A stretch of 64,000 bases of DNA from Moringa oleifera (GCA_021397835.1 JAJFZO010000695.1:868001-932000), one strand, 5' to 3'. Positions 1-13,115 are shown, counted from the stretch's first letter. Translations and numbers: made by a program. The notes: generated by a model not told the origin, from the letters alone.

Positions 1-1007
1 AGTGGTGTAGTGAGGTCCTTGCCAATCAAACCAAATAAGAAGCAAAACTAAAGCAGGTTGAGAAAAGGGTTTGGTGTGTTGATTCCAACCAGAAACAGAA
101 GCGGCAGAAAGATGGGTTCATTATCTTGCAAAGGACGAAGAAGTAGGGCAAGAAAAAGGACTCTTTGATTGTCTTCACATTCCATTGATGGTTTTTTTAA
201 AATCTTAGAACAACTTTTGAAAAATTTCCAATTTAATTAAAAGAGTTAAAAAATAATGGTGAATTAATGGCTCAAATTGAAAGTTTGAATATACATTTAA
301 AAAATTTAAAAAATAAAATTTAAATTAAAAACCGAGTGAAGTTAAGTTTATTTTAATATTTACCCCTTTTTTAAACTTTTTTAATATTTTATCAAGTGAA
401 ATAATTTTAATAGTATAATAATAAGAATATTGAATACGATTTTCTCTTGAAGGTGTATTACAATTTTTTTAAATTATTTTTAAAAGATAAATTATAACAA
501 TTAGACCTTTTATTTCCTAAAGATGTCATTTCGTTTAGGACATACAAACTCAACATCACATTTCAAAACTTTTCTTTTCCTAATGAAGATGTTAACAGAT
601 CAAATTGTGAAACTTTCTTTTGTTTTTCCCTTGGACATTTTCACCTTCTAAGTGTATGAGAAAGTACAAATGCATGTTAAGAATTTAAATTATTTAAATA
701 ATATAATTACTTGTTAAAAGAACTAAATTAAATCGCAAACTTAATCACAAATGTTACAACAACAAAGAACCCCCGTAGCAAATTGCAAGAGACTTGTGTT
801 TGATGGTGGCTGCAACCTATTATCCATTAAGATGTAACTAATATACTTGTCTTCAACTACAAACATCAATCATTTAGAACATAATAGCAATTTTGTATCA
901 TGAAAACTTGATCAAGATCATTTAGAAAGAGATTTTGTAAATTTTGTTATTGTTAAGTTGTTAGATTAGAATATTGAAAATAATTGCATATTTCATATAG
1001 ATATTAT
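1..1007. other. flanking DNA without recognised gene
   Basis: AT-rich sequence. A short plus-strand open frame (39-146) is rich in Lys and Gln and ends in TAG. It could be the tail of a terminal exon whose body lies left of the window, but I recognise no family and would not call it a gene. The rest has many stops in all frames and no clear repeat structure. Confidence 0.4.
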
Positions 1008-1392
1008 TGTTAGAGTTTTTATTGAATTTTAATGTAAGCACTTTAGCTTAATCTGACTAACTCTACAGAATGTTCTGCTTATGAGACTTGATCGGTTATC
1101 AAGTCCAACCTAGTTTGATATATATGCTTAACGGAGTATAAGGAGAACTTTACTACTTTGATAAAGAACATCTCATCCAAGACTTCACAAATAATCTCAA
1201 CATTAGTGCCTAAGGCCAAGGGTTATACTTCTAGACAAGTTAATACTCCAAAGCCTCTAAAAGGAGAAAGTATGATATTGCTTAACTAAGTTATTCTTTA
1301 ATATCATTATATTGATTTGAACATTGGAGTTGTCCTTATCTTTTATAGGTCTTTATCGACTTAAGCCTAATAACTCTTTTAAGGATACATTA
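1008..1392 (+). repeat. 5' LTR of Gypsy element G
   Basis: The block starts with TGTTAG and is followed at once by a degenerate primer-binding site and then by gag-like sequence, which is the expected order for a 5' LTR. Its 3' part contains a GAGTTGTCC ... CGACTTAAG stretch of a kind common near the end of plant Gypsy LTRs. No second copy was found because the element is cut off downstream, so the left edge is an estimate. Confidence 0.55.
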
Positions 1393-1414
1393 ATTGGTGC
1401 TATTTATGCAAATT
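1393..1414 (+). other. degenerate primer-binding site of element G
   Basis: ATTGGTGCTATTTATGCAAA resembles, with several C-to-T and G-to-A changes, the ATTGGCGCCGTCTGTGGGAA motif that follows the 5' LTR in many plant Gypsy elements. Its position directly after the LTR supports the reading. Confidence 0.55.
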
Positions 1415-3817
1415 AGGATAAAAGGCCATGGTTTCCTATGAACACATCCTAGAGATCTAGTGTAAAAAAGAATCCTCAGTTTGTTATAGCCATCTAAGAG
1501 TTAGTAGAGTATGCTTTAACATAGTGAAGGCAAGCCTTAAAGATAAAAGTTTACAACAAGATCAACCTTTAACTATAGAGCAATAACTTGGGTGGTAACA
1601 ACATCAATTTGAAGCCCAACAACAACTATAAGAGATGCACCTAGTTACTACTGAGCAACAACAGGTGATCTAACATCTTAGGGTTCTATTGTCCCATTAC
1701 CCCAATAAGTAAGAGGAGTAGGACGAATCCTCTACAAACTCCTTAAGAAAGGAAGTACCTAGAGAACATGCACCTCAAAATGACAGACTGAACCCTTCTA
1801 GAAGAACCACATGCCTTTTTCTAAGTCCTATTGGAAGCCCTGTGTCAAATCCATACTCTAGTATACTTTATAACATCACTCAAAAAACTTAAAGAAAAGC
1901 TCAAAAAAAGATACCTAAAAAAATTGATCACCTTAACGTTAAAACTAGAAAAAGAATCCCATTATGTAAGAAATTGAATGAGCTTGAACATTAACTAGAA
2001 GTAGATAGCCTAAGAAGGCATGATAACATCACTCAAGCTTGATGAAATCTAACCATCTTTCTTTGCTTCCATTGTAAAAGAACCTATCCCCCGAAAATAC
2101 CAAACAATATGATGGAAATTTTGACCCTTGGGTCCACATAAAGTGTTTCAAAGATGCATAACTATTGTAACAAATCTTAAACACCACTAGTTTAAAGCTT
2201 TTTCCTATCACGCTTACTGAAGAAACTTTTGACTAGTATCACTCCTTGAACATGAAATAATCTCTCTTTTAATGACTTTGTAGCTCTTTTTTATGTCCTA
2301 ATTACTAGTAAATCATGATGAAGAAAAAAAAAAGATGATCTATGACATTGTTACAGGGAAGAGGTAAAAGCATCAGGGATTACCTTAATTGGCTCACCAG
2401 AGGAAGCACAAAAGATCAAAGACTTACTTGACGAGGTTACTACTTTAGCCATGGTTGAGAGCCTGCAACCATCCTAATTCTTCTTGTTTGATCTCAAGCA
2501 AGCCTAAGGCCTAATCAGCTTTGCTAGAAAAAAATTAAAAAAGTAGTTATGGTAGAAAAAGTAATAAGGAAGAAAAAAGTTGAGATAATAGTGTTATCTA
2601 GATTACAACAACCTAAGGAAAAGCAAGTTGGCTTTAAAACTGAATGGGAGAGAAGATAAGTAGACAAACACAAGTTTAGAATAGAGAGGAGCTAAGACAA
2701 AAGAGATATGATATAAGGGCATAATAATACACTTTTCTAAACACCAACAAGGAACAAATCTTGATGAAAGTAAAAGAAAAAAGACTTAGTCAAAGGCCTC
2801 GCCCTATAAGACCAAAAACCCAAAGTGACATGGTCAATTTTGTTCACTTCTAAGAACATGGCCATGACATGGAGGAGAGCATTTAGTTTTAGGAAGAAAT
2901 CAAGGCACTAATCAATGAGAGGTACTTGAGATCCTACTTAAGAAAAAAAAAGAACATAAGGAAAGCCAGATCTCCATAATGTATTAAAGATAAAATAACA
3001 CTAGGGAAAAGAAACAGAAAGATAAGAGCTAAACCATAGCTTAACTAAAGAGAAAGAGGTCATACTAAGAAAACTAGCTTGAGTAAGAGACATGTTCTAG
3101 GAACAACCTAAACCATAAAGGTTGAACAAGCTTAAAGCAGTTTACATGATCTTTGTAAATTAGACTTGAAGAGTTTTAAGGAAGAAAACATAGATGCAAA
3201 CTAGGAGGAGACATAATCCATACAGTAGAGTAGACATTAGAGGCTCACCATATACAATAATCAACTTTTGAAATTCTAATGTTGTAGAGTAATTGAACCC
3301 CATAATGATACAATGGGAATTACTTTATCCACATATAAAGTAAATATGAGAAGAATTTTGATTAAAAAAATCGTAGTTAGTATATCTTATTAGCATTTTC
3401 CATGGTAAGGTTAAAAGAAAGTTAGTTAAACTCATATTTAGCAACCCTTCACAGCTTCACATGAAAGACAGTACTGACAGAAGGAGTCATCACACTTCTA
3501 GCACGATAGGATCTAAGCCAGGCTACCAACATGATCACTTTGCTAGTAGTGAGGAGCTCTTTTGCCTATGATGCAGTCTTCGATGGACTAATGCTGAACA
3601 TCTTTAGGACCATTACATCAAGCTACAACTTGTTTATGAGATTCTCTACCTCCAAAGGAGTAAGAGAGGTTGAAAGAGATCAAAAGGTGGAAGAGCATGA
3701 TATACCATAATTTTGGGAAAAAAACGGTAAAGTCATGCCAATTAAAAGATATAAGTTTCAAAAATGAACTAAAAATATAAAAAGGAGAACTAATGTAAAA
3801 GCTTAAATAAATTAGAT
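1415..3817 (+). pseudogene. Gypsy gag and protease remnant (element G)
   Basis: A decayed polyprotein readable only in pieces across frames. Around 2,060-2,165 the pattern EPIPRKYQ ... YDGNFDPWVHIKCFKD matches the retrotransposon gag core (family pattern P.F..P....YDG..DP..H...F). Near 2,855-2,950 an H..HGHD...F..EIKALI stretch corresponds to the linker after the gag zinc region. At 3,567-3,700 the frame reads AYDAVFDGLMLN, then FMRFSTSKGVREV and GDQ-like DQKVEEHD, the end of the aspartic protease. RT should follow, but the element stops at the LTR edge of element A. There are many stops, so it cannot be translated. Confidence 0.75.
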
Positions 3818-3821
3818 AGGA

Positions 3822-6800
3822 TGACACAAATATGTGAAAATGAAAATTAAGCTAGACAATTATCACAATAAGGCTCGACAACAAGGCAACACTTCATTCT
3901 CTAAAGTAAAAAATGGAACAATTTGTCTCTTTTTTTGGGTTTAGTTTAGTTAAAGAATGATAAGCCTTGAAATTCATTTTGGCTGACCTTTTAATGAAAA
4001 TCAAGAAAAATAGGATCGTTACTAATCTTTTTGTTGTGTAATTGGTCACCAAAAATACTTTTACCTTTTCATCAAATCTTTTTTTCATAAAAAAATCAAA
4101 GAAAAGAAAAAGAAAAGTTTTAGTACTAGTCAAACTTTACCAAAAGATCTAAGTTCGCAGGTTAGTCACATGTGAAAATGATTCTTAAGGCTCAAAATTG
4201 GTACCAATTAAAAGAAAAAGTATTCTATCAAGTGATGTAAAAGTTTCAAACTTGATTTTTATACAAAGCAACATATAATTATAGAGAGAAAACTTTTTAA
4301 AGAATGTATGAATGATGGAAACTTGGTTTTCAAAACCAATTTATTTGAGACCCCAAAGGTTAGCTTTTACTAAGCTTTTAAGCCTTGAAAGAAATATAAA
4401 GAAGTAATCTTATTTTTTTGAAATCATTAGGGAGCATTCAGAATAATGCATTTTGGGTGAGAATCAAGGAGAGGCCTTCACATCAACTCCGATTTCCTCA
4501 AGATAAAATAGTTTTGTATAGAAAAATTACATGTGAGGAAAGACTCAAATTCACACATTATTTTGAAATTCATTTATGCAGAAAGAATAAGTAGAAGTGC
4601 AGAAACGATAAAGAAAAGAACTTATTGTAGCAAGAATACAATAAGAAAGCAAGAGAGCATTGATGAAAGCATAAAGAAAACATCGAGGAGGCATGAAAAG
4701 AATGCCAAGATTTCATAAATGATTAAGTTGGTTATAAGAAAAAAATTGGGTTTACCTGCTAGTAAAATGCAATATCCTTTTCACAGTCTTTCAAAAAAAA
4801 TTTACACGCTCTCGAACTGTGCTATCAAACTCATTAAAATGCAAGTATTTTACTCTTAAAAAAGAAAGCTATTCTATTAGAAATCTCCACTGTAAAAAAT
4901 CTCTCTAGCAAAGTCTTTCAAGAGAGTGTAGCTAAAAAAAAGTTAGGTTTATAACAAAAGTAAACTTTCTTTCTAAAAGTTGTCCTAAAAAAACCTTCGT
5001 TTCCATTCCCTTGATCGAAGGGGTATTTATAGGTGTGCCATTGACAAAAATGGCAGGGGCACATCATTGATCTAAGATGCGCAGATGCATGGTGCTCATA
5101 TTATATGCCTTTTTTTTGAATTTGGAATGTTCTCGACGACCTCTAGAAATCTACAGAATTTTTCTGAAAATGTGCATCTTGCATTTGATTATTCATCCAC
5201 ATGGCTTAGTGTAGATTCTTGGTCTCCCAAGGTTAAGATGCTTCTCAAGTCGAGATCTTGGCATCATAAGCGCCCCACTAAGTGATTAAGGATGCCGTAA
5301 TTAAGGAAGATGTTGGTTGAACTAGATGTAAATGAGGCTAGATGTAAGTCAGGACAAACGTAAAATAGGAAAAGCTATGCCTCTAATGCTTAGTCAACTT
5401 TCCACTAAGTCATTTTAAAAATTCTCTTTTAATACATTTAATATTTAAGTGCCAGGCTCATGATTTGCCCCATGAACTAGAGATGTAGAAAGGCCACATG
5501 TTTTATGTATTAACCATTAGTTTTCCTAATGAATGATTGCTTCATTAAAAAAAGGTTTTAGAAAAGTCTCTTCCTCTCTTCACTCTACTTTCTATGAAGC
5601 CTCTAGATCCTCTTTCAACAAACCTAGAGTTCTTCATTTTCATCTTCAAAGTTTATCATTCTAGATGAGTTTTTTTTTTACTTATTTTCCTGTTTTTTTT
5701 TTGTATTGAGAAAATGGGTGAAAATCTAGGGCTTTCTACTTACTCCTATGAGGATTTAGAATGGGTTAAAAATAATTTTTCTATCCCTAAATTTGTAGAG
5801 CTCAAAATCCATACTCTTTCTAACCACCTATGGACCCGTTGTGAAGGCTAGGTTATTGTCTTTGAAGACATCCTTACCATATCTTCTTCCAAAACATCTA
5901 CGGCCAATTCAAAGTCTCTCCTTCTTAGCTCACGCCCAACTCTTGGCACTGTATGCTTGACTTTGCTTTGAAACTCTTTTTCATAAATTGTATAGATCTT
6001 TTTATTGTCCTATTTTGCCAAGCTTTTTGAGTTAAAGTCCAATAGGGATGATAAAATTCTAATTTTAATTTTATTATTTTACTAGTGTTAGCCGTAAACT
6101 CTTTTCAAAAAGGTTTCGTTCAAATAATAAGGGCCTAAAATGTATCCTCATTTTAAACAATTGGAGAAAGTTCTCTAGAAAAGTCTATCAAAAAAAGGTT
6201 GACCACAACTTGACATCAATCTTTCAGTCCCATTGTGATCAAAGGTGTGTAGATAGTTTTAAGGACCATATTAATGATAGTAGAATAATTATAATTAGAG
6301 CTACCAGATCTTGATACAAAGTTTTTCTATTTGATAAAACTTTATGATCTGCCAAAGAAACATTGAGTTTAGGTCTTAAAGAGGAGCTTTCTTCCTATCT
6401 CTTAAATCTGATCCTTGATCTTGAGTAGCCACTCAACTACTAGCCAAGTACTTAACCCAAAGTGGGTGTACATCCCAATAAGGAAATAACACCAAACATT
6501 AGCCTTAAAGTGGATTTAAACGTTGATGAAGGGCTTGAACCTTAATCTTTTGATCCTTCATCTCTTGGTATCATCTCTTTAACTAATGCCATGCCAAGTC
6601 TTATTGCTATTTCTGCTTTAGCTTAATATTTTGTCTCTATTTATTACAAATCCTTGAATATTACGCTTTATAGATCCTGAAGAAAAAATAGCCCCTTAAC
6701 TAACTCTACCTCTATCACAGAAGATTAACTCTGAAAGGCTATAGGCATGGCCTTGGGGAAGCATCTCCCCAGAAGAGGTTCCATTCTTAGTGCAACGGTT

Positions 6801-8475
6801 GGACCTTAGCAGTTGGGTCAGTCCTCATAAACTGCTCCAAAGAGAAAAAAGGCCAGAGTTGGCCTTAGCGATGGTGCCCTTGCTTTCAGAAACGAGAAAA
6901 TTATAGTTATTGCTCTTCCGACTATCCAAATGGAAGAGTGCAAGAAAGGGAGTCATCTTAGGGATCGAGGTGCTATGGATGCACCTTTGCTACCCTTAGG
7001 TATGCCACAACCTTTCCCTTGAAGAAGAAATTCATGCTTGACTAAGAAGTTCTTATTGAGGGGCCCTTAAACCATCTCAACCTGATTTAGGAGTTGTTAT
7101 ATAGGTCCATTCTACTTTAAGACCTGAAAAATCTAAAGGGAGAAAATAACACCACGTTCTTGGGCAACATGATGATGAATTGAGGAGGAAAGTATCAATT
7201 TATTTAATTTCATTTTCCTTAAAAACGTAGTAGTAGATTCTTGATTAGTGTTTTCCTTTTCAATTTTTATAGTTTGCTAAGAGAATCGCTGTAATTATCA
7301 ATAAGCATAATCATACCAGTATTGATGTCTATCATTTCATGAAGAAGGTTGATATGCTATAAATAAATCCGCCACTAACACAGTAAATAAAGTGTACGCC
7401 CATGCAACTGAATTAGATAGATTGAAAAATCTACTGGTGAAAGCTGAGGCTAATGTGGACAACACCAAATTTGAATTAGCCTAGTTCTAGGCTAGGATAA
7501 GTCAAGTGAAGAACAATCTTATCCCTTGACAATAGGGTGAGTTGAGGTTGATTTAAAAAGGGATCCAATCTTAAGCTGTGGACGAATTTAGGTTGTCAAA
7601 AACCAACTAAGTTGAGATTGGGGAACAAGCCTCTCGCCTATACTAACCCATCAAGAGGCATACAGTTGAGAAAATCTAAGGTGATCTTGACCTCGACCTC
7701 TCTAGGTGCAAGTAGATCCTTTGGCAGAAGTTTTCTCAATTCATTCTAAAAACTTTGATGTCACTTTAGTGGATTTGGAAGAAATGACAACTAGACCATC
7801 TGAAGAGGGGTCGTCTGAAGAGTGCTAGAAGCTTCTGCTCCTAAAGCTGCTTTAGTACTCGATGTGGTTGAATTTGAAACTAAACCTAAGGCTTAAAACT
7901 TACAATTCTTTTTCTTTTTCTTTTTCCTTCTGTTGGATGTACAAACTTTTATTTTTCAAGTAATGAAATTTTCTTTCTTAGATAGTCTTTACTAATACTT
8001 AGAATAACTTAGGTGTCATTACTGAAATAATAATTTATTAAGTTCCTAATTATAACCATGATAATAAGTGTCTTGAATCATTTTCAGATGGGAAAGACTC
8101 AATGAAGTTATATAACACCCAATTTGATCCTAATCTCAAACTATCTAAGACTTTAATCTTGTTGTTAAAAGGAACCCGATGAATGAGTTGGACAAAAAAT
8201 TCTGATGTGAAAGACACTCAAAAAATTAAGCTAAACTTCACCGAAGAGATCCCTAATGTAAGGTTTAATAGACACCGGTGAGTCATCTATAATGTGAACC
8301 CCAATGAGTCATCTACAACATAAATCTCGATAAAAAAGATTCTCAATCTTATACAAGGTTGGATAGTTATGATTGAGGTCTAATGAAAAATTACAGTAAA
8401 TCTCGATCTTGAGCCTTTAGACTAGAGAATAAGTTTTCGATAAAGTTAATCTTCCACGAGAAAAATTAGGTGTCA
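3822..8475 (-). repeat. 3' LTR of element A (about 4.65 kb)
   Basis: It begins at 8,475 (minus strand TTGACACCTAATTTTT) directly after a polypurine tract and ends near 3,822 in TGTGTCA. It is homologous along its length, in inverted orientation, to the LTR of element D at 44,244-48,985. Shared blocks include the Phe/Lys-rich frame at 3,894-4,133 (D: 48,701-48,990) and a Lys/Ser-rich frame at 4,533-4,718 (D: 48,085-48,366). It contains the antisense ORF at 5,715-7,890. Confidence 0.7.
5715..7890 (+). pseudogene. antisense Transposase_28-like / coiled-coil ORF in LTR (copy 1)
   Basis: It starts MGENLGLSTYSYEDLE and runs opposite to the pol of element A. The N-terminal part (SIPKFVELKIH ... LWTRCEG, VFEDIL) resembles the plant family described as putative gypsy-type transposon (Pfam Transposase_28, recalled from memory). 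The C-terminal part (about 7,330-7,890) reads LVKAEANVDNTKFELA and onward, an Ala/Glu/Lys-rich probable coiled coil. Stops and frameshifts occur throughout. Two more copies lie at 16,694-18,918 (+) and 44,967-47,150 (-), each inside an LTR of the same family. The role of this ORF is not known to me. Confidence 0.6.
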
Positions 8476-8493
8476 ATAACTACCTTTCTTTAT
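8476..8493 (-). other. polypurine tract of element A
   Basis: On the minus strand AATAAAGAAAGGTAGTTAT immediately precedes the TTGACA start of the 3' LTR. Element D has the counterpart CAAAGAGGGGTAATTAT before TTGACATTTAATTTT, and element C has GTAAAGAGGGGTAGT, which supports this as the plus-strand primer site. Confidence 0.6.
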
Positions 8494-8879
8494 TCAATGT
8501 TATGAGTATTAGGGTTTGGATGAAAACTTCGAGACACTAATTTTGCTCTAAAATCGATTTTCAGAGAGTTTTTTTAGTCCCATGATTAAAGGCATGCATC
8601 CCCACATATGATGTGTTTTTCAAGATCACATAATAGTTATACACTAGGATATGAGCTCGATTCACATTTGGATGCCTTCCATATGACACAATAGACATAT
8701 GCCTTCAATTGCCTATGATTTCAGTCTTTATGACTTCTATGTGTTCTCTTTTCAAAACTCATGTGATGATTTTATACCAAAAATTTGCTTTTGGATGCCT
8801 TTTGTATGACACGATGGACATATATTTGTGATTATTTACGATGTTAGTCTGTGTTAAAATCAATCTGAGCTAATTCTAA

Positions 8880-9270
8880 AGCTTGACATAAGGTCTGAGC
8901 CACTCACATGTGGGATGTAAGCAATATTCGTTGAGCCAATCACGTTTGAGCTTTGATAGATGGTCTCTGGTCAGGTTCGATCCAATAACATCTGAGCTTG
9001 TATCTAAATGCTCGATGTAAGGTAAAAAAAACCAAACACAACTAAGGTAGTAATGCCTGATGAATGGTCTGAAACTAGTCTCATTTAAAGTGGTTAGCTT
9101 GATGGCCTGATGTGAAGTAGAAAACCAAAAACACTTAAGTTGGTAATGCTTGAAAAGAGGTTAAAAACTAGTTTAATCTAAGGCAATATTAGTCTGAGTG
9201 CCTTATGTGAGGTCTAGGCCATTACATCTAAGGCATTGTTAGTTTGAGCAGTATAAAGATATTCTTTTTA
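8880..9270 (-). repeat. degenerate tandem repeats in 3' UTR of element A
   Basis: Read on the minus strand, segments such as CTAGTTT, ACCTCACAT and GCCTTAG recur at irregular spacing. They match the 43-bp unit of the large array in element D (42,930-44,110). Only a few eroded units can be seen. Like that array, they sit between the integrase end and the polypurine tract. Confidence 0.55.
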
Positions 9271-9959
9271 TCTTTGATTGAAGTTTCAAGTGTGATCGTG
9301 AGAGTTTCCATTCTTTATTTTCCTGTAATTTTCATGAGGATATTCTTTTCATCTTCGATTGAAATTTCTTGTTTGTAATTGTTGAACGAAATGTATGCAT
9401 GTATGAATGCTATATACAAATCTTCATTAGTAAGATTGTAATATTGATTTTCTTTTGGTGGGTTATCCGGTTGTCCATCATCTAATCCTCAACCTTTTGC
9501 CCCCATTGTTCTTTCTATATCAAAATGATCAGTAAAGCTTGCTGTAGGAAGAACTAACCCATTTGGGTGGCATGAGTAAAAATGTTTCTTATGATCAATA
9601 CTTGTTAGATCGTATTCCCCGCCCTTTTTTGATCATGTAGTGTTTCTCTATGTGGTTTCTTTTCCTTATTTTAGATTATCACTCCTCTGTTTTTATTCAA
9701 GTGATTCCTTTCATCACCACCTAGTTTCATAAGATGTAATTAGACGTGTTTTTGATCCCTTGTGTATGGAATGTAATCAATGCACTTTAGCAGCAATGAG
9801 TGATAAGACGTAAAGGAAAACAATTGCCCAAATGGCTTTCATTATATGTGTTTAGAGAATTATACGACAAAGATGTATTGACCATAAGATGTTTTTGGTA
9901 ATGTCTAATCCAATTGGTTACACAAGTTTAAGCTTAGATCGACAGTCTTATGTTTTGGA

Positions 9960-11060
9960 TACCTCTTCCCCTTACTAGAGTTCTTAGGCTAATACTTTTT
10001 TACCATATTGAAACGAAAAGGATTGGGTAGCTCTTGCCCATCCATCTTTGTTATAATAAGTGCTTCTTTAGATAAAGCACTCTTTACCATGTAAGGGCTT
10101 TCCCAGTTTGGTGCCTACTTAGCCTTAAGATCCGTGACATTATCTGGAATCTTTTTTAACACTAGGTCACCTTCTTTGAAATTCATGGGGTGTACATTTT
10201 TGTTGTATGTTCTTTATATTCCTTTTTAGTACATTTTCACATGGGCAAAAAATCTTTAACTGTTTCTTACCAATTAAATTGTGTTGCTCATATCTGGCCT
10301 GAATCCATTTAGTTTTTTCTAAATTTACCTTTTTCATAACCCTGAGATAATATCTCAAGCTTCACTAGTAAGACAACATTTATACAGTAGACTAACACAT
10401 AGAAAGTTACCCCAGTCGATGTTTTGACTTATGTGCAATATGTGCATAAAGCTAATGGGAGGATTGTCGTCTTTTGTGTGATATGTTTGATAGTTTTATT
10501 TATTGCCTTGATTGCTCCATTCATTTGTGGTCGATATGTGGCAGAATTATGATGACAGATCCTGAATTGCTTGCATTATTCTTATACTGATTTGCTATTA
10601 AAATCTTCATATTATCTGAAATAATTCTTTTCGAAGGACCACACTAGTAGATTATCTCCCTCTTGAGGAAGTTCATTACCACTGACTTGGTTACTTGGGC
10701 AAAAGATCACATTTTAACCCATTTGGTGAAGTAATCAATGAACATTAAGATGAATCTATGCCCATTTGAAGCATTTGGGGTAAGTTGGCTGATCACATTA
10801 AAACCCTATATAGAAAATGGCTAAAAAGTAGTCATCATGTGTAAATTCGAAGGCGGTACTTAGATCTTATTTGCATATATCTAGCACTTATGGCACTTTC
10901 AAACATATTGTATGCAATCTTTTCCATGGTAAGCCCATAATATCTCGCTTGATTTATTTGCCTTGCTAGCATAGGACCTCCTGCATGTGTTTCGTAGATC
11001 CCTTCATGTACTTCTTCTAAAATCATTTAAGCTTTTTTGATGTCTAAACATCTTAAAAGT
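9960..11060 (-). pseudogene. Gypsy integrase remnant (element A)
   Basis: An N-terminal piece at 11,026-10,835 reads ILEEVHEGIYETHAGGPML and ARYYGLTMEK, the zinc-binding HHCC region of Gypsy integrases (EVH.G.CG.H.....L..+I...YYW.TM). The catalytic core between about 10,830 and 10,360 is eroded. The C-terminal part near 10,130-9,970 reads APNWESPYMV then ITKMDGQELPNPF and NMVKKY, typical of the integrase tail in this clade. Stops break it several times, so it is inactive. It would have inserted the element's cDNA into host chromatin in the nucleus. Confidence 0.8.
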
Positions 11061-11399
11061 GTTTGATCAACATTTCTTTTATTAGTATCTTTCCATCAGC
11101 TAGATAATTCCTTGCTAATCTTTTTAATATTTTCTTATCATTTATTCATTGCTTTTTTAGGTATAGTCATTCCTTCAGGAACTTTTGGATATCATAATAC
11201 CATGCTTTCCATCTTTTTCTTTCTCAAATGTAGCATAATATGTAAGGACCTTGTGTATGCTCATTTTGGTAAGTGTGACCTTTTCAAGGTCAATTATTTG
11301 AAATATTGCTATTAAGGTAAGTCGAGTATCTGCCATTTGAGTTTTTTCTTTAGGGAGCTACTAAAATCGTACGTCTTAAAAGTTGGTCAACAACTCTTG

Positions 11400-12180
11400 C
11401 ACCAACTCATAGTATTCTTGAAGCTCAGGGTTTTTCACTATCCATTCACTTTTTTAATTGATCAATGACCAAGGTAGAGTCTCCATAGACAATATAAGTT
11501 GTTTGATATTTTTATCAATTGCAATGCTTAAGCCCATCACACATACCTTATATTCTGCGACATTTTTGGTTGAGTTAAAGTCTAATCTTATGGTGAGAAG
11601 ACAATATTCTCCTTCCGTGGATTTTAATAATGCCTTTATGCCATGCTCCAATGCATTAAAGGCTCAATTGAAGTGTTTCCTTGTTAATCAGATCAACCTG
11701 GCTCAATAAGTCCTTATTCAAAAATTTTAAATTTAATAGGGAGATAATCATTAATAGCCTTTTCAACTAAGAACTTAGCCAATATACTCCTTTATAACCT
11801 TTTGTGAAACATAAATGAGATCATATTCAGATAGAAGCATTTACCATCTTACCAGTCTGCTTGAAAGTAATGATTGTTTCATTAAATATTTTATGGAGTC
11901 TAGTTTTGCTATGACCTAAACGTTGTCATTAAACAGATACTGTCTTAACTGATGAACATCCCATGATAGAGCGCAACATATTTTTTCAATTGATGAGTAT
12001 CCACATTCATAATCTGTGAAGTTCTTACCGATATAATATATCACCTTTTCTCTTTTCTTGGTTTCATCAACCCGTGCCAATCCATAGCCCAGTGATCTTT
12101 TAAATAAAGATAGATATAATATCCATGATTTTTTCAAAATTGAAGGCATTAACACTAACGGATAGGACAAATACTCATTT
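11400..12180 (-). pseudogene. dual RNase H region (element A)
   Basis: Two RNase H-like blocks lie in tandem. The first (12,170-11,916) reads GYGLARVDETKKREKVIYY then GKNFTDYECGYSSIEK and ALSWDVHQLRQYL, the RNase H/connection pattern of Gypsy pol. The second (11,651-11,454) reads NVAEYKVCVMGLSIAIDKN then LSMETLPWSLIN, matching the archaeal-type RNase H (NMAEYEACI.GL..AI..GI..L...GDS.LV..Q), with the GDS aspartate lost. A second RNase H is characteristic of Tat-type elements. It is broken by stops and frameshifts. Confidence 0.75.
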
Positions 12181-12429
12181 ATCTTGTCAAAGGTAGTTGG
12201 ACACTTTGTATTCCATTCTTTAAGATCATGCTTCTTTAGTAAGGTAAAAATGGGATCACATATATTCGTTAGTTACAATATGAATCTAGATATGTAATTG
12301 AGGTGTCCTAAAATCCTTTCACTTCTTTTACAGTCTTTGGTGAGGAAAGCTCTTATATAGCTTGGATTTTATTGAGATCAATCTCAATACCTCATTCATT
12401 GACTATAAAACCCGAAAATTTTTCAAACT

Positions 12430-13115
12430 TGACCCCAAAGGTGCATTTATTTGGATTTAGTTAGAGTTTATATTGCTTGAATTTTTCAAATAAATTTTAA
12501 GGTCATCTATATGATCCTCTTCTATCTTAGATTTCGCAATCATATCGCCCACATAGACTTCCATCACCTTATGCATCAAGTCGTGAAAAAGAGTCACTAT
12601 TGCCATTTTATATATTGCCTTGGTGTTCTTTAAGTCAAAAAGCATTACTCGATAGTAAAAAGTTCCCCACATAGTCATGAAGGTGGTATTTTTTGTGTCT
12701 TCTTGTGCCTTGAGTATTTGATTATAACTAGAATAACCATCTATGAAAGAACACGAAGAATACTTTATCATATTATTAACTAGTGTATCATATGCAAGAG
12801 CAAAAAGTTATCTTTAGGACCCGCCTTGTTTAAGTCTATATAATCTACAAAAATCCAAATAAGTCCATCCTTTTTGGGCATAAAAACTATATTTGCTATC
12901 CATTCTGGATATTTATGAACCATAATAAACTTTGCTTTTAAAAGTTTATGCACTTTTTCTTTAATTTTCAAGAGCATTTCTGGTTTTATTCTCTTTAGCT
13001 TCTGTTGAGTAGGGGCACATTCTGGCTTGAATGGCAATTTATGTTCCACTATATTCCTATCTAGGCCTAGCATATCTTTGTAAGGCCAGAAAAATATATC
13101 ACTAAACTCTCAGAG
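12430..13115 (-). pseudogene. reverse transcriptase remnant (element A)
   Basis: The RT fingers begin at DIFFWPYKDMLGLDRN, followed by LPFKPECAP, EKVHKLLKAKFI, YPEWIANIVFMPKKDG and the DY.DLNKAGPKDNF block. A break at 12,780 leads to the palm: SFIDGYSSYNQI, FYYRVMLFDLKN, TLFHDLMHKVMEVYVGDMIAKSK. The catalytic YVDD box reads YVGD, so one metal-binding aspartate is lost. The two open pieces are separated by stops. It is a recognisable but dead Gypsy RT. Confidence 0.85.

Noticed and set aside
3894..4133. Phe/Lys-rich 79-codon frame as a small membrane protein gene
   Set aside because: The homologous stretch at 48,701-48,990 is part of an LTR, base composition explains the hydrophobic runs, and no start or regulatory context is conserved.
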